A stretch of 64,000 bases of DNA from CAWJFP01 sp963842155 (GCA_963842155.1 CAWJFP010000040.1:124001-188000); one strand, 5' to 3'; positions 26,746 through 36,214 are shown, counted from the first letter of the stretch. A program made the numbers and translations. The notes: a model not told the origin generated them from the sequence alone.

Positions 26746-29254
26746 ATGCAGGAAAAGGAGCTGCGGCTTGCGCTGGTCTGCTTCGGTGGCATCTCGCTCG
26801 CCGTTTATATGCATGGCATCAGCAAGGAGATCTTGAAGCTGGCACGGGCCTCGAGTTCGGCTCCATGCCATCCATGACCGCGCCGCCCGTCTCGACGCGA
26901 CCTTCTTCGACCGCGCCGACCCGAAAAATCCGGAATACGACACCGAGACGATTTATTTCGAGCTGTTGCGCGAGATCGGCCGCAAGCTCGACCTGCGCGT
27001 CGTCGTCGACATCATCGCCGGCGCGTCGGCCGGCGGCATCAACGGCACGATGCTGGCGCGCGCCCTCGCCCACGACCTTCCGATGGGGAGCTTGCGCGAC
27101 CTTTGGCTCGAGCAGGCCGACGTGACCGAGCTCTTGGCGAGCGAGGCGCGCGCCAAGGCCTGGAGCAAGTGGTTCGTCACCCCTTTCATCTGGGGGCTGG
27201 CCGCGCTCAAGCTGGTGAGCGCGGAAAAGGACCCCGAGGTGCGCCGCAAGCTCTCGCTTTTCGTGCGCTCGCGCTGGTTCAAGCCCCCGCTGGACGGGCT
27301 GCGCATGTCCGCCCTCATGTATGACGCCATCACCAGCATGGGCGAGGCGGCGCGCCCCGATGCATCCTTGCTGCCGGCGGGGCAGGACCTCGACCTCTTC
27401 GTCACGCTGACCGATTTCTATGGCCATCGGCAGCTCATCCCGATCCACGACCCGCCCCTGATCGGCGAGGTCGAGCATCGCCATATACTCCACTTCAATT
27501 GCCGCGTTTGGGCGGACAGGCTGGTGGAGACCGACTTCGATCTCGCCAACGCGCCCTCCCTCGCCTTCGCCGCGCGCGCCACCTCATCCTTCCCCGGCGC
27601 CTTTCCGCCGGCGCGCATCGCCGAGATCGACCGCCTGCTGGCCAAGCGGGGAAAGGACTGGCCGCGACGGGCGGAGTTCATCGCGCGTAATTTCGAACCC
27701 TATCGCCGTGCCGGCTTCGATCCCGAGGACGCCTCCTTCATCGACGGCAGCGTCCTCATCAACAAGCCCTTCCGCGAGGCGATTCGCGCCATCAGCGGCC
27801 GCCCGGCCCATCGTCCGGTCGACCGCCGCATCGTCTATATCGATCCCGACCCCATCCAGATCGAAGCATCGGTTGTGCACCAGCCGCCCAGCTTCTTCGC
27901 GGCGTTGCGCGGCGCCCTCTCCGATATCCCGCGCAACGAGCCGATCAGCGACGAGCTCGGTTGGGTCGCCGGCTATAACGAGCGCGTGCGGCGGCGGCGC
28001 GCGATCATCCATGCGGCGCGGCCGCAGATCGCGCGGCTCGTCGCCGCCATCGCTCCCTTGCCCGACGATCGCGCCGCTACGGTCGAGGAAATCCGCGCCT
28101 GGCGCGAGGCGGTGAACGACCATGTCGCGCAGGATGCGGGCTTCGCCTATGAGGGCTATGTGCGGCTCAAGCTCGCCTCCGTGCTCGATTTCGCCGCCAA
28201 CCTCATCGCCACCCTGTGCGGGGCGCCCAAGCACTCCCGCGCGGCGCAGGCGACGATGGAAATCATCGAAGCCTGGGCCGCGAGCCGGCACATCGTCTCA
28301 GCCGAGGGCCACAACCGGACCTTGTTGCGCGAAACGGCGGCGGAGGCCGGGCTGCCGCGCTGGGTTCGCTTCCTGCTCGCCTTCGATCTCCATTACCGCA
28401 TACGCCGGCTGCATTTCATGATCCAAGGCCAGAACCGCATCTACCAGATGCTGAGCGATCCCGGCTGGAGCGGCATGGCGGGCGAGACGGTCAATGCCCT
28501 GAAGCGCGAGTTCTATCGCAGCCTCGTCGCGCTCAGGCGGCGCGAAAGCGCGTCTTTCGTCAGCCCCGAGACGCGAGCGCTCGCGCAGACGCTGTTCGCC
28601 ACCCCGCCCTCGACCGATGAGACGCGCCGGACGCCGGACTACGCGCGCGGCTTCGTCGCGGAGCATGCCGAGAGGATCGATGCGCTGGTGCGGGCCCTGG
28701 CAGAGGAAATCGGGCTCGACGCCACGACCGAGGAGCTCGACCGGCTGCTGGCCCAACTCGATCCGGCCGCCTGGACGCAAGCCGCGCGGCGCGAGGTGCT
28801 GGTGAATTATCTCGGCTTCCCCTTCTGGGATCTGCTCACCTTCTCGCTGACGAGCTGGCGCGACGCCGGCGAGTTCGACGAGATTCTCGTCGACCGCATC
28901 AGCCCCGAGGACGCGCGCACCCTCGGCCATGGCGGCAAGCCGGGTCATGGCGGCAAGACGGTGCGGCTCAAAGGCGTCGAGTTCGGCCATTTCGGCGCCT
29001 TTCTCTCGCGCGCCTATCGCGAGCATGATTATCTCTGGGGGCGGCTCCAGGGCATCGACCGATTGATCGACATCATCTGCGACGCCGCCGGCATCGATCC
29101 GCGAAAGCCGGCAAAAGATGCGGGCGGCATCGATATCATTGGGCTCAAGCGACGCGCGTTCGAGATCGTCCTCCATGCCGAAGCCGAGCATCTGCCGAAT
29201 TCGAGCGCGTTGATCGCAGGGCTGGCGCGCGAGGTGGCTGGGCTCAAGGGGTGA
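26746..29254 (+). CDS. Patatin-like phospholipase, DUF3376 type (one frameshift)
   Basis: About 835 residues after correction of a +1 shift near 26856. GGAAGGGAAG precedes the ATG. The N-terminus LALVCFGGISLAVYMHGI supplies the glycine-rich oxyanion region, GASAGG (after DIIA) holds the nucleophile serine, and ASFIDGSVLINKPF holds the aspartate of the Ser-Asp dyad. The long C-terminal half is mainly helical (DUF3376) and of unknown role. There is no signal peptide. It probably hydrolyses phospholipid or neutral lipid acyl chains. It stands alone. Confidence 0.85.
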
Positions 29255-29305
29255 CGCGCTTCGCCCCAAATAGCGGAAATTCCCGTTGCTTTTTTTACGC
29301 CGTAT

Positions 29306-29320
29306 ATTTACACTGTAAAT
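29306..29320. promoter_or_regulatory. Palindromic operator for the adjacent TetR regulator
   Basis: ATTTACACTGTAAAT is a perfect 7-1-7 palindrome 35 bases before the TetR ATG, in an AT-rich patch after a run of T. Its length and place fit autoregulation by the TetR protein that follows; that is inference. Confidence 0.7.
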
Positions 29321-29355
29321 CGTAATGCCTCCTTTCCGGATGGGAAGCCCGGCTT

Positions 29356-29994
29356 ATGCCGAAGCGCGTCACCCATGCCGATGTCCAGGCCTTTCGCGAA
29401 CGGCTTTGCAAGGCTGCGGAGCGGGCCTTTGCCGCGCGCGGGGTCGAGGGCGTCACCATGCGCCAGCTCGCCCAGGCCATCGGCTGCAGCCCCATGACGC
29501 CTTACCGCTATTTCCGCGACAAGGACGAGATCCTGGCCGCCGTGCGCGCCGCCGCCTTCGATCGCTTCGCGGCCGCCCTCGAGCAGGCGAACGCGGGACC
29601 GGGCGGCGCGCGGGCGCGGGCGCGCGCCGTGGGCGAGGCCTATCTCCGCTTCGCCTTCGCGGAGCCGCAGGCCTATCGCCTGATGTTCGATCTCACGCAA
29701 CCCGACGAGGACCGCTTTCCCGATCTCGCGCGCGCGGGCGCCCGGGCGCGGCGCACCATGACCGCCTATGCCGAGGCCTTGGCGGCGGAAGGTGCGATCG
29801 ACGCCGACCCGAAGCTGCTCGGCTATGTCTTCTGGGCGGCGGTGCATGGGCTCGTCGTGCTGCGTCTCGCCGGCAAGCTTCCCGCGCGGCCCGATTTCAA
29901 GACCATCCATGCGGAGATGATGCGCCTTCTTATCCGCGGCGCCGCCGACCGAGAGGCCGTCCTCGAACCAGCCAGAAGGAGGAAAACGTCATGA
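29356..29994 (+). CDS. TetR/AcrR family transcriptional regulator
   Basis: A 212-residue repressor. The N-terminal helix-turn-helix is AAERAFAARGVEGVTMRQLAQAIGCSPMTPYRYFRDKDEIL in TetR order. The C-terminal domain (LMFDLTQPDEDRFPDL, GYVFWAAVHGLVVLRLAGKL) is the WHG-containing ligand domain found in many lipid-related TetR proteins. ATGA overlaps with the carotenoid oxygenase gene, so it probably controls that operon and itself through the palindrome at 29306-29320. Confidence 0.9.
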   Translation: MPKRVTHADVQAFRERLCKAAERAFAARGVEGVTMRQLAQAIGCSPMTPYRYFRDKDEILAAVRAAAFDRFAAALEQANAGPGGARARARAVGEAYLRFAFAEPQAYRLMFDLTQPDEDRFPDLARAGARARRTMTAYAEALAAEGAIDADPKLLGYVFWAAVHGLVVLRLAGKLPARPDFKTIHAEMMRLLIRGAADREAVLEPARRRKTS

Positions 29995-31394
29995 GCCAGC
30001 CCTTCCCCAAGACCCCGTTCCTCAGCGGCAATTACGCACCCATCCTCATGGAATGCGACGCGCCCGACTTGCCGGTCACGGGCGAGCTGCCCAAGGAGCT
30101 GCGCGGCACGTTCTACCGCAACGGCCCCAATCCGCAATTCGCGCCGCGCGACGCCTTCCATCACTGGTTCATCGGCGACGGCATGATCCACGCCTTCCGG
30201 ATCGAGGAGGGCCGCGTCGCCTACCGCAACCGCTGGGTCCGCACGCCGAAATGGCAGCTCGAGCATGAGGCCGGCCGCGCCCTGTTCGGAAGCTGGGGCA
30301 ACCCGATGACGAGCGACCCCTCGGTCATCGGCAAGGAAGGCGGCGTCGCCAATACCAATATCGTCTGGCATGGCGGGCGGCTCCTGGCGCTCGAGGAGGC
30401 GCATCGTCCCTTCGCGATCGATCCCGCGAGCCTGGCGCCGCTGGGCTATCTCGATCTCGACGGCGTCGCGCGCTTCACCGCGCATCCCAAGATCGATCCC
30501 GAGACGGGCGAGATGCTGTTCTTCGCCTATTCGGCCGGCGGCTTCTTCTCGCCCGCCATGCTTTTTGGCGTGGTCGATCGCGGCGGGCGGCTGACTAGGC
30601 TCGAGCGCTTCGACGCGCCCTTCGCCAGCATGGTGCATGACTTCATGGTGACGCGGGATCATGTGCTGTTCCCGATCCTGCCGCTGACCGGCAGCATGGA
30701 GCGTGCGATGGGCGGCAAGCCCGCTTATGCCTGGGAACCCGCGAAAGGAAGCCATGTCGGCGTCATGCGCCGGGACGGCTCGGTCAAGGACCTGCGCTGG
30801 TTCCGCTCCGAGGCTTGCTATGTCTTCCATCCGATGAATGCGCGCGAGGAGGGCGACAAGATCGTCGCCGAGGTGATGCAGTACGAAGCGGCGCCCCTCT
30901 TCCCCAATCCCGACGGCACGCCGGGCGACGCCCTCAAGGCGAAGGCGCGGCTGTGCCGCTGGACCTTCGATCTCGCCGGCAACAGCGACGAATTCCGCCG
31001 CGACTATATCGACGATCTCGCGGGCGAGTTCCCGCGGCTGGACGAGCGCTTCGCCGGGCTGCCCTATCGGCACGGTTACTATGCCTGCAGCATGGGGCAG
31101 TCGGACAAGGGGCTGTTCGATGCCCTCGCCCATCTCGATCTCGCCACGGGCCGCCGCGCGACCTATCGCCTGCCCGACGGCGATGCGATTTCCGAGCCGG
31201 TCTTTGTGCCGCGCGCAGCGGGGGCGGCCGAGGGCGACGGCTGGCTCCTCGCCGTCGCCTATCGCGGAGCCGAGAACCGCAGCGACCTCGTCGTCCTCGA
31301 TGCGAGCGACCTGGCGCATGGCCCCATCGCGACGGCGGAGCTTTCCCATCGCGTGCCGCATGGGTTTCATGGTAATTGGCGCGCCGCGGCCTGA
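29991..31394 (+). CDS. Carotenoid/stilbene cleavage oxygenase
   Basis: A 467-residue non-heme iron oxygenase. The four iron histidines of the family are visible in ARFTAHPKID, ASMVHDFMVT, YVFHPMNARE and the terminal VPHGFHGNW. ELRGTFYRNGPNPQFAPRD at residues ~33-51 is the N-terminal signature. It would cleave a double bond in a carotenoid, apocarotenoid or lignin-derived stilbene with O2. GGAGGAAAACGTC precedes the ATG. Gene order with TetR upstream and a nitronate monooxygenase-type flavoprotein 46 bases downstream suggests a small inducible catabolic unit. Confidence 0.9.
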   Translation: MSQPFPKTPFLSGNYAPILMECDAPDLPVTGELPKELRGTFYRNGPNPQFAPRDAFHHWFIGDGMIHAFRIEEGRVAYRNRWVRTPKWQLEHEAGRALFGSWGNPMTSDPSVIGKEGGVANTNIVWHGGRLLALEEAHRPFAIDPASLAPLGYLDLDGVARFTAHPKIDPETGEMLFFAYSAGGFFSPAMLFGVVDRGGRLTRLERFDAPFASMVHDFMVTRDHVLFPILPLTGSMERAMGGKPAYAWEPAKGSHVGVMRRDGSVKDLRWFRSEACYVFHPMNAREEGDKIVAEVMQYEAAPLFPNPDGTPGDALKAKARLCRWTFDLAGNSDEFRRDYIDDLAGEFPRLDERFAGLPYRHGYYACSMGQSDKGLFDALAHLDLATGRRATYRLPDGDAISEPVFVPRAAGAAEGDGWLLAVAYRGAENRSDLVVLDASDLAHGPIATAELSHRVPHGFHGNWRAAA

Positions 31395-31440
31395 GAGAGC
31401 CGCCCCGCGCCGCGTCCGGCCAACCAAGGAGACCGCGCCG

Positions 31441-32448
31441 ATGCCCATTCCCTCCGTGATGCAGGGCCGCTTGTCGCTCCCCGTCATCGGCGCGCCGCTC
31501 TTCATCGTCTCGGGTCCCGAGCTGGTGATCGCGCAATGCAAGGCCGGCGTCGTCGGCTCCTTCCCCGCGCTCAATGCGCGGCCCAAGGAGCTGCTCGAGG
31601 AATGGATTATCCGCATCAAGACCGAGCTTGCGGCTTTCGAGCGCGCCAATCCCGGCAAGCCCGTGGCGCCCTTCGCGGTCAACCAGATCGCCCACGCCTC
31701 CAACGACCGCCTCGCCCATGACGTGGAGATCTGCGTCAAGCATCGGGTGCCGATCATGATCACCAGCCTGCGACCGCCGGCCGAGGTGGTGCAGGCGGCG
31801 CATTCCTACGGCGGCATCGTGCTGCATGACGTGATCAGCCTGCGCCATGCCGAGAAAGCGGCCGAGCAGGGCGTGGACGGGCTCATCCTGGTCTGCGCCG
31901 GCGCGGGCGGTCATGCGGGCAGCTTGAGCCCCTTCGCCCTCGTGCCCGAGGTGCGGCGAATCTTCAAGGGCACGATCGTGCTGTCGGGCGCCTTGAGCAC
32001 GGGACGCTCGGTGCTGGCGGCGCAGGCGGTGGGGGCCGACCTCGCCTATATCGGCACGCGCTTCATCGCCACGCGCGAGGCCAACGCGCCGGAGAGCTAC
32101 AAGAAGATGATCGTCGAAGCCAAGGCGAGCGACATCGTCTATACCCCGCTCTTCACCGGGGTGCATGGCAACTACCTCAAGCCGAGCGTCGCCGCCGCCG
32201 GCCTCGACCCCGACAACCTGCCGAGCGCCGACAAGAGCAAGATGAATTTCGGCTCGGGCGGTAACATGAAGACCAAGGCCTGGCGCGACATCTGGAGCGC
32301 GGGCCAGGGAGTGGGGAGCGTCGATGACGCGCCGACGGTGGCCGAGCTCGTCGCGCGCCTGGAGGAGGAATATGAAGCCGCGCGGCTGAGCCTCGATGCC
32401 GCGGCGTTCAGGCGCCCGGCTATGCGGGCGTCGGCGCGCGAGGCGTAG
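31441..32448 (+). CDS. Nitronate monooxygenase (2-nitropropane dioxygenase) family flavoprotein
   Basis: A 335-residue FMN-dependent TIM-barrel protein. MQGRLSLPVIGAPLFIVSGPELV is the N-terminal substrate/FMN region, GLILVCAGAGGHAGSLSPFALV carries the catalytic histidine region, and LSGALSTGRSVLAAQAVGADLAYIGTRF binds the FMN phosphate. It would oxidise nitronates, or act on a related enoyl substrate. Its 3' end overlaps the convergent radical SAM gene by 29 bases. AAGGAGACC precedes the ATG. Confidence 0.88.
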   Translation: MPIPSVMQGRLSLPVIGAPLFIVSGPELVIAQCKAGVVGSFPALNARPKELLEEWIIRIKTELAAFERANPGKPVAPFAVNQIAHASNDRLAHDVEICVKHRVPIMITSLRPPAEVVQAAHSYGGIVLHDVISLRHAEKAAEQGVDGLILVCAGAGGHAGSLSPFALVPEVRRIFKGTIVLSGALSTGRSVLAAQAVGADLAYIGTRFIATREANAPESYKKMIVEAKASDIVYTPLFTGVHGNYLKPSVAAAGLDPDNLPSADKSKMNFGSGGNMKTKAWRDIWSAGQGVGSVDDAPTVAELVARLEEEYEAARLSLDAAAFRRPAMRASAREA

Positions 32449-33598
32449 GCGCCGTTCCGCCTTCGGCCATGCCGGCCGCGGCAAGGTCGGGCAGGATATC
32501 GACATATTCGAGACAGACGTCGATGACGGCCTGGCGCGTCAGCCGGCAGAACAAGGTCTCCGAGCTGTCGAAGCGCCCGGTCTCGAAATATTTGTTGGCC
32601 GGCGCGCCGCCGCCGCAGACGCCGAAATAGGCGCATTCGGCCTTGCAGCGCTCGATTCCACGCTCGATCTCGCCGTTGACCGCCTGGAAGAGCGCCGACT
32701 TGACCATGTCCTCGATCTCGTCCTCGAGGATATTGCCGATGACGAAATCGCCGTAAGCCTCGGCACGCACGCCCATGAGCTCGGGCGAGAAGGTGTAGCA
32801 AAGCCCCTTGGCATCGACGCCGAAGATGGAGAGCGGCCGCAGCTCGTCGCTGTCCACTTCCTCGCCGAAATGGCGGATGCGCGCGAGCCCGTTGTCCACC
32901 TCGCGCAGGCTCAATCTGCGCTGCGCGAGCTCGTTGAGCGATATCATCTGCTTGAGGAACAGCTTGAATTCGGCCGCCACCTCGCCGTAGTCGAGCGTCG
33001 AGCTTTTGTTGCCGCCCTCGATCTCCTCGATATTGAAGCCGACGCGGCTGATGCCATGCTCGAGGTAGAAATCGAACAGCTCCCGCGCCATGCCCAGCGA
33101 TTCCTTGGTGAGCACGGTGATGACGTGGAAAGGGATGCCGGCCTCGGTCAGCCGACGCATGCCGGCCACGGTTTTCTCGAAGCTCGAGCCGCCGCTTCGC
33201 GTGACGCGGTATTTGTCGTTGAGCGGCTTCGGCCCGTCGACGCTGACGCCGACGCGCACGTTATGGCGCTTGAAGAAATCGCACCATGCGGCGTCGATCA
33301 AGGTGGCGTTGGTCTGAATGGCGTAGAAGATCTTGTCTTCGGGCCGGCGCACCGACTCGATGACGGCGAAAAGCTCCTCATAGAGCCTGATGGGGAGGGC
33401 GGTCGGCTCGCCCGCATGCCAGACGATGGGCAGAGGATGACCGGCATTGAAGCGCAGCGCCTTCGAAACGGCCGCGCGCACGATATCGGTCGTGATGCGC
33501 GCCTTGGAATCGCGGTCGGGAAGATAGCAATATTTGCAGTCGAGATTGCAGAACGGCGTCGGCTGCAGCACGAGCAGGTCGATGGTCGAAGGCCTCAT
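32420..33598 (-). CDS. Radical SAM/SPASM peptide maturase, GrrM/OscB-like (cyclophane-forming)
   Basis: A 392-residue enzyme counted from ATG 33598 (MRPSTIDLLVLQPTPFCNLD), the family-like start; a TTG four codons upstream is possible. The radical SAM cluster motif is C17-x3-C21-x2-C24 (CNLDCKYC). The C-terminal SPASM region has the spacing and words typical of GrrM/OscB: CKAECAYFGVCGGGAPANKYF then SSETLFCRLT. Such enzymes join the side chain of an aromatic residue to the residue two positions later in a precursor peptide, making a three-residue cyclophane. The precursor with W-x-N repeats lies at the start of the same minus-strand cluster. The natural substrate is inferred from context. Confidence 0.87.
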   Translation of the reverse strand: MRPSTIDLLVLQPTPFCNLDCKYCYLPDRDSKARITTDIVRAAVSKALRFNAGHPLPIVWHAGEPTALPIRLYEELFAVIESVRRPEDKIFYAIQTNATLIDAAWCDFFKRHNVRVGVSVDGPKPLNDKYRVTRSGGSSFEKTVAGMRRLTEAGIPFHVITVLTKESLGMARELFDFYLEHGISRVGFNIEEIEGGNKSSTLDYGEVAAEFKLFLKQMISLNELAQRRLSLREVDNGLARIRHFGEEVDSDELRPLSIFGVDAKGLCYTFSPELMGVRAEAYGDFVIGNILEDEIEDMVKSALFQAVNGEIERGIERCKAECAYFGVCGGGAPANKYFETGRFDSSETLFCRLTRQAVIDVCLEYVDILPDLAAAGMAEGGTAPTPRAPTPA

Positions 33599-33666
33599 TC
33601 GTTTCGCCAAATAAAACCGGGCATTCGAGCATTATGCCTAGGCCGCGCGCATCGGGCGCTGCGGCG

Positions 33667-35370
33667 TCAGGCGGCGACCTCTTCGCCGATCATGGCATCG
33701 TCGTGCTCGGCGGGCGGTGTCTCGACCGCGACGGGAATCAATGCGCTGTCGGCATAAAGCCGCGCGTCGCGCTCGACCTTCTTGCGGATACGATGCAGGT
33801 AGAGGTAGCAGGAGATCAGCTTGACGTGGGTCTCGACGGTCTCCCAGACCCGACGCGGATAGAACAAGAGCGGGTTCTCGCGCGGCAGACCCGGGCGGCG
33901 TTGACTGCGCAGCTTGCGGCGGAAGAAGCCGCCTTGCAGCGGGTGCAGGCCTTCCAGCACGAAGGTGAAATAGAATTCCATGACGTTGTTGACCAGCTTC
34001 ACCGGCTTGATCCCCGAGGCCTTGGCGCGGCGGAACATGCGCTCGATATGCTCCGGCGAATAATAGAGATCGTAGGCCTTGCGGTAGATGCCATACCACT
34101 CCGCGTCGCTCATCGTCTGGTGGTGGGCGGTGACGTGCTCGAGATCGTACTTGTTCATGTCGGGGTCCATCCAGACCCCTTTCTTGTAGAGCGCCTGGTG
34201 GTCGGCCGAGCCCGGCAGCGGCGTGAGAATGAGGAATTCGAGAATGTCGACGGGGAGTTCCTCCTGCACGGTCTTGATGTCGCGCGCCAGCCGCTCGGGC
34301 GTGTCGTTCGGGAAACCCAGGATGTAACCGGCATAGGTGATGATCTTGTGCTTGCGCCATTCGAGAAACATCTGACGATATTCATGCACGCGGTTCTGCC
34401 GCTTGTTCGCCGCCAGGAGATTGTCGGGATTGATATTCTCTAGCCCGATATAGACATGCGTGCAGCCGGCGCGCGCCACCTTCTCGATGAAGTTGGGGAT
34501 GCGGTGGCAGAGCGTATCGACCTGGATGAGGAACCTGAGGCTCAGCCCCTCCTTCTCGCGCATCTCGATTAGCCGGTCGAGAATCGGCTCCCAGTTGCGG
34601 TTGCGCGCGAAATTATCGTCGGTGATGAAGAAGCGGAAGACGCCTTGGGCGATATTGGCGCGCACCAGCCGCTCGACGTCGTCGGCGTCGCGCCAGCGCG
34701 ACTTGCGGCCCTGCACGTTGATGATGGTGCAGAAGCTGCATTGGAATGGGCAGCCGCGCCCCGCGTCGAAGGCGCCGAAGGTCGCGGCGTAGCGGCGGAC
34801 GATCTCCTTCGGCAGGAAGGGCGTCACCTGCTGCTGCAGGCCCGGAAGATCGTTCAGGTAGTTGTAGATCGGTTCCATCCGGCCGGCATAGGCATCGGCG
34901 AAGAGCCTGTCGAAGCGCCCCTCCGCCTCGCCCGCGAACAATGTTACGCCCATGTCGCGCGCGGCGGCGATGTCGGGGGGCAGCTCGGGCAGCATCGACA
35001 TGCAGCCCGAGACGTGGAAGCCGCCGATGGCGACCTGAATGCCGGCGGCGCGGAACTGCGCGGCGATGTCAACCGCCCGCGGGAACTGGTTCGACTGCAC
35101 GCCGATGAGGCAAACCAGGCCGCCATCGGCCTTCTTGATGCGCCGAATGATAGGCTTGATCGGGATGACCGTGTGGCATTCGTCGTAGGCGTTGAGCTCG
35201 AGCGCCACGTCGGGTCCGAGCACTTCACGTGCCGCGGCGTCCTGCGCGATGCCGTAAACGCAGGCGAGCGAGTTGGAAGGGATCCAGGACTTCAGCCACT
35301 GGATGACATAGCCGTCATTGTCGTAATGCGACGGCTTGATCAACTCGACGACGAAACGGCGTTTTCCCAT
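33667..35370 (-). CDS. B12-binding-type radical SAM protein
   Basis: A 567-residue cytoplasmic enzyme. The N-terminal ~150 residues look like a Rossmann B12-binding domain (LIGVQSNQFPRAVDIAAQF, VAIGGFHVSG) but without a clear DxHxxG motif, so cobalamin would bind without histidine ligation or not at all. The radical SAM motif is C207-x3-C211-x2-C214 (CPFQCSFC). The remaining part has TITDDNFARN-like and GYILGFPNDTPE strands of the TIM barrel and an extended C-terminus. Related proteins include methyltransferases and ring-forming enzymes. It lies between the W-x-N precursor and the SPASM maturase, all on one strand, so a second modification of the peptide is plausible. Confidence 0.82.
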   Translation of the reverse strand: MGKRRFVVELIKPSHYDNDGYVIQWLKSWIPSNSLACVYGIAQDAAAREVLGPDVALELNAYDECHTVIPIKPIIRRIKKADGGLVCLIGVQSNQFPRAVDIAAQFRAAGIQVAIGGFHVSGCMSMLPELPPDIAAARDMGVTLFAGEAEGRFDRLFADAYAGRMEPIYNYLNDLPGLQQQVTPFLPKEIVRRYAATFGAFDAGRGCPFQCSFCTIINVQGRKSRWRDADDVERLVRANIAQGVFRFFITDDNFARNRNWEPILDRLIEMREKEGLSLRFLIQVDTLCHRIPNFIEKVARAGCTHVYIGLENINPDNLLAANKRQNRVHEYRQMFLEWRKHKIITYAGYILGFPNDTPERLARDIKTVQEELPVDILEFLILTPLPGSADHQALYKKGVWMDPDMNKYDLEHVTAHHQTMSDAEWYGIYRKAYDLYYSPEHIERMFRRAKASGIKPVKLVNNVMEFYFTFVLEGLHPLQGGFFRRKLRSQRRPGLPRENPLLFYPRRVWETVETHVKLISCYLYLHRIRKKVERDARLYADSALIPVAVETPPAEHDDAMIGEEVAA

Positions 35371-35527
35371 GCCACGCCACCCCCCAAGCCAATCTTATTC
35401 GGCCGACCTTAACCTTTCGCTCGCGCAAAATAAAGCGCCACGCCGCCATGGATCGGCCGGCGCCGAGACTGCTCGCCGCGCTCGACCGCGCCTAAGCAAA
35501 TAGGACGAGGAAGCCGCTGTAGCCGAA

Positions 35528-35854
35528 TTAGAGATTCAGCCACATGCCGTTGCCCCAGTTATGCCAATTGTGCCAGTTGTTCCAATTGCCCCACGGCGCG
35601 GGAACGCCGATATTGAGCCATTGCGCCATGTTGAGAGCGCCGGCGCCCGGCTGAGCGGCCTTGATGAGCATTTGCTTGGCGGCGGCGATCCGATCCGCGA
35701 GCGAAGATTGATCGCCGGTATTGGCCTGCGCGGCGGGAGCGGCGAGAAAGGCGGCGATAGCCACCGGCACGATCGCTCGCGCGGAACGCGGCAGGAGCGC
35801 GGAAGACGTAGCGGCAACCAGCGACTTCGTGGAAATCTCGTCACACTTCGACAT
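35528..35854 (-). CDS. Secreted RiPP precursor with seven W-x-N motifs (GrrA-like)
   Basis: A 108-residue peptide; start at ATG 35854 after GGAGAATAACG. Residues ~22-44 form an export signal ending AAPAAQA, cleaved before N45. A leader-like helix follows (SLADRIAAAKQMLIKAAQ, residues 51-68), similar to the conserved SLxxRL helix of GrrA precursors. The C-terminal core carries W-x-N at residues 79-81, 88-90, 91-93, 94-96, 97-99, 100-102 and 105-107; residues 88-102 are five triplets in tandem (WGNWNNWHNWHNWGN). Each triplet fits the three-residue rule of cyclophane (triceptide) crosslinks between Trp and Asn. The two radical SAM genes follow downstream. No dedicated peptidase or ABC exporter was seen nearby, consistent with Sec export. 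The crosslinks themselves are inferred. Confidence 0.85.
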   Translation of the reverse strand: MSKCDEISTKSLVAATSSALLPRSARAIVPVAIAAFLAAPAAQANTGDQSSLADRIAAAKQMLIKAAQPGAGALNMAQWLNIGVPAPWGNWNNWHNWHNWGNGMWLNL

Positions 35855-35894
35855 CGTTATTCTCCATCTCTCCCCGGCGGAGCGGTTGAAAAAT

Positions 35895-35923
35895 ATGGTA
35901 TGTGTGAAAACACGCGAAGTCAA
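35895..35923 (-). promoter_or_regulatory. Sigma-70-like promoter of the RiPP cluster
   Basis: On the minus strand TTGACT (35918-35923) and TACCAT (35895-35900) are separated by exactly 17 bases and lie 41 bases before the precursor ATG. Five and four positions match the consensus. Confidence 0.55.
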
Positions 35924-35926
35924 TAA

Positions 35927-35940
35927 GCGCACTGGTGCGC
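35927..35940. promoter_or_regulatory. Palindrome just upstream of the RiPP promoter
   Basis: GCGCAC and GTGCGC (35927-35932, 35935-35940) form an inverted repeat with a two-base centre, four bases before the -35 element. It is well placed for an activator or repressor. The rest of 35855-36214 (360 bases between the divergent precursor and the SRPBCC gene) shows AT-rich patches near 35880-36010 but no gene that I can support. Confidence 0.4.
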
Positions 35941-36214
35941 GCATGGCAAATCGTCGCGAGATAACAATCTGTTAATATTGGAACATCATAAAAATGTCGC
36001 GCGACTCGTTGCTTAAAAAATCGGGTTCCGATGTGATTGATTTGTGGCCCCGGTCATTTCCAAGGCCGAATGCCGCTTCCTGCTCTCTCTCGCCCACCCT
36101 CGCCTCGCGCCTTGAATTCTCGCCGTCCCACGCCACCGCTCGCCTTGCCGAGATCCGCGTCGCGGGCTAGGGTCGCGCCTCGTTGCGCGGGCCAATAAAA
36201 AAGGGACGGCAAAA

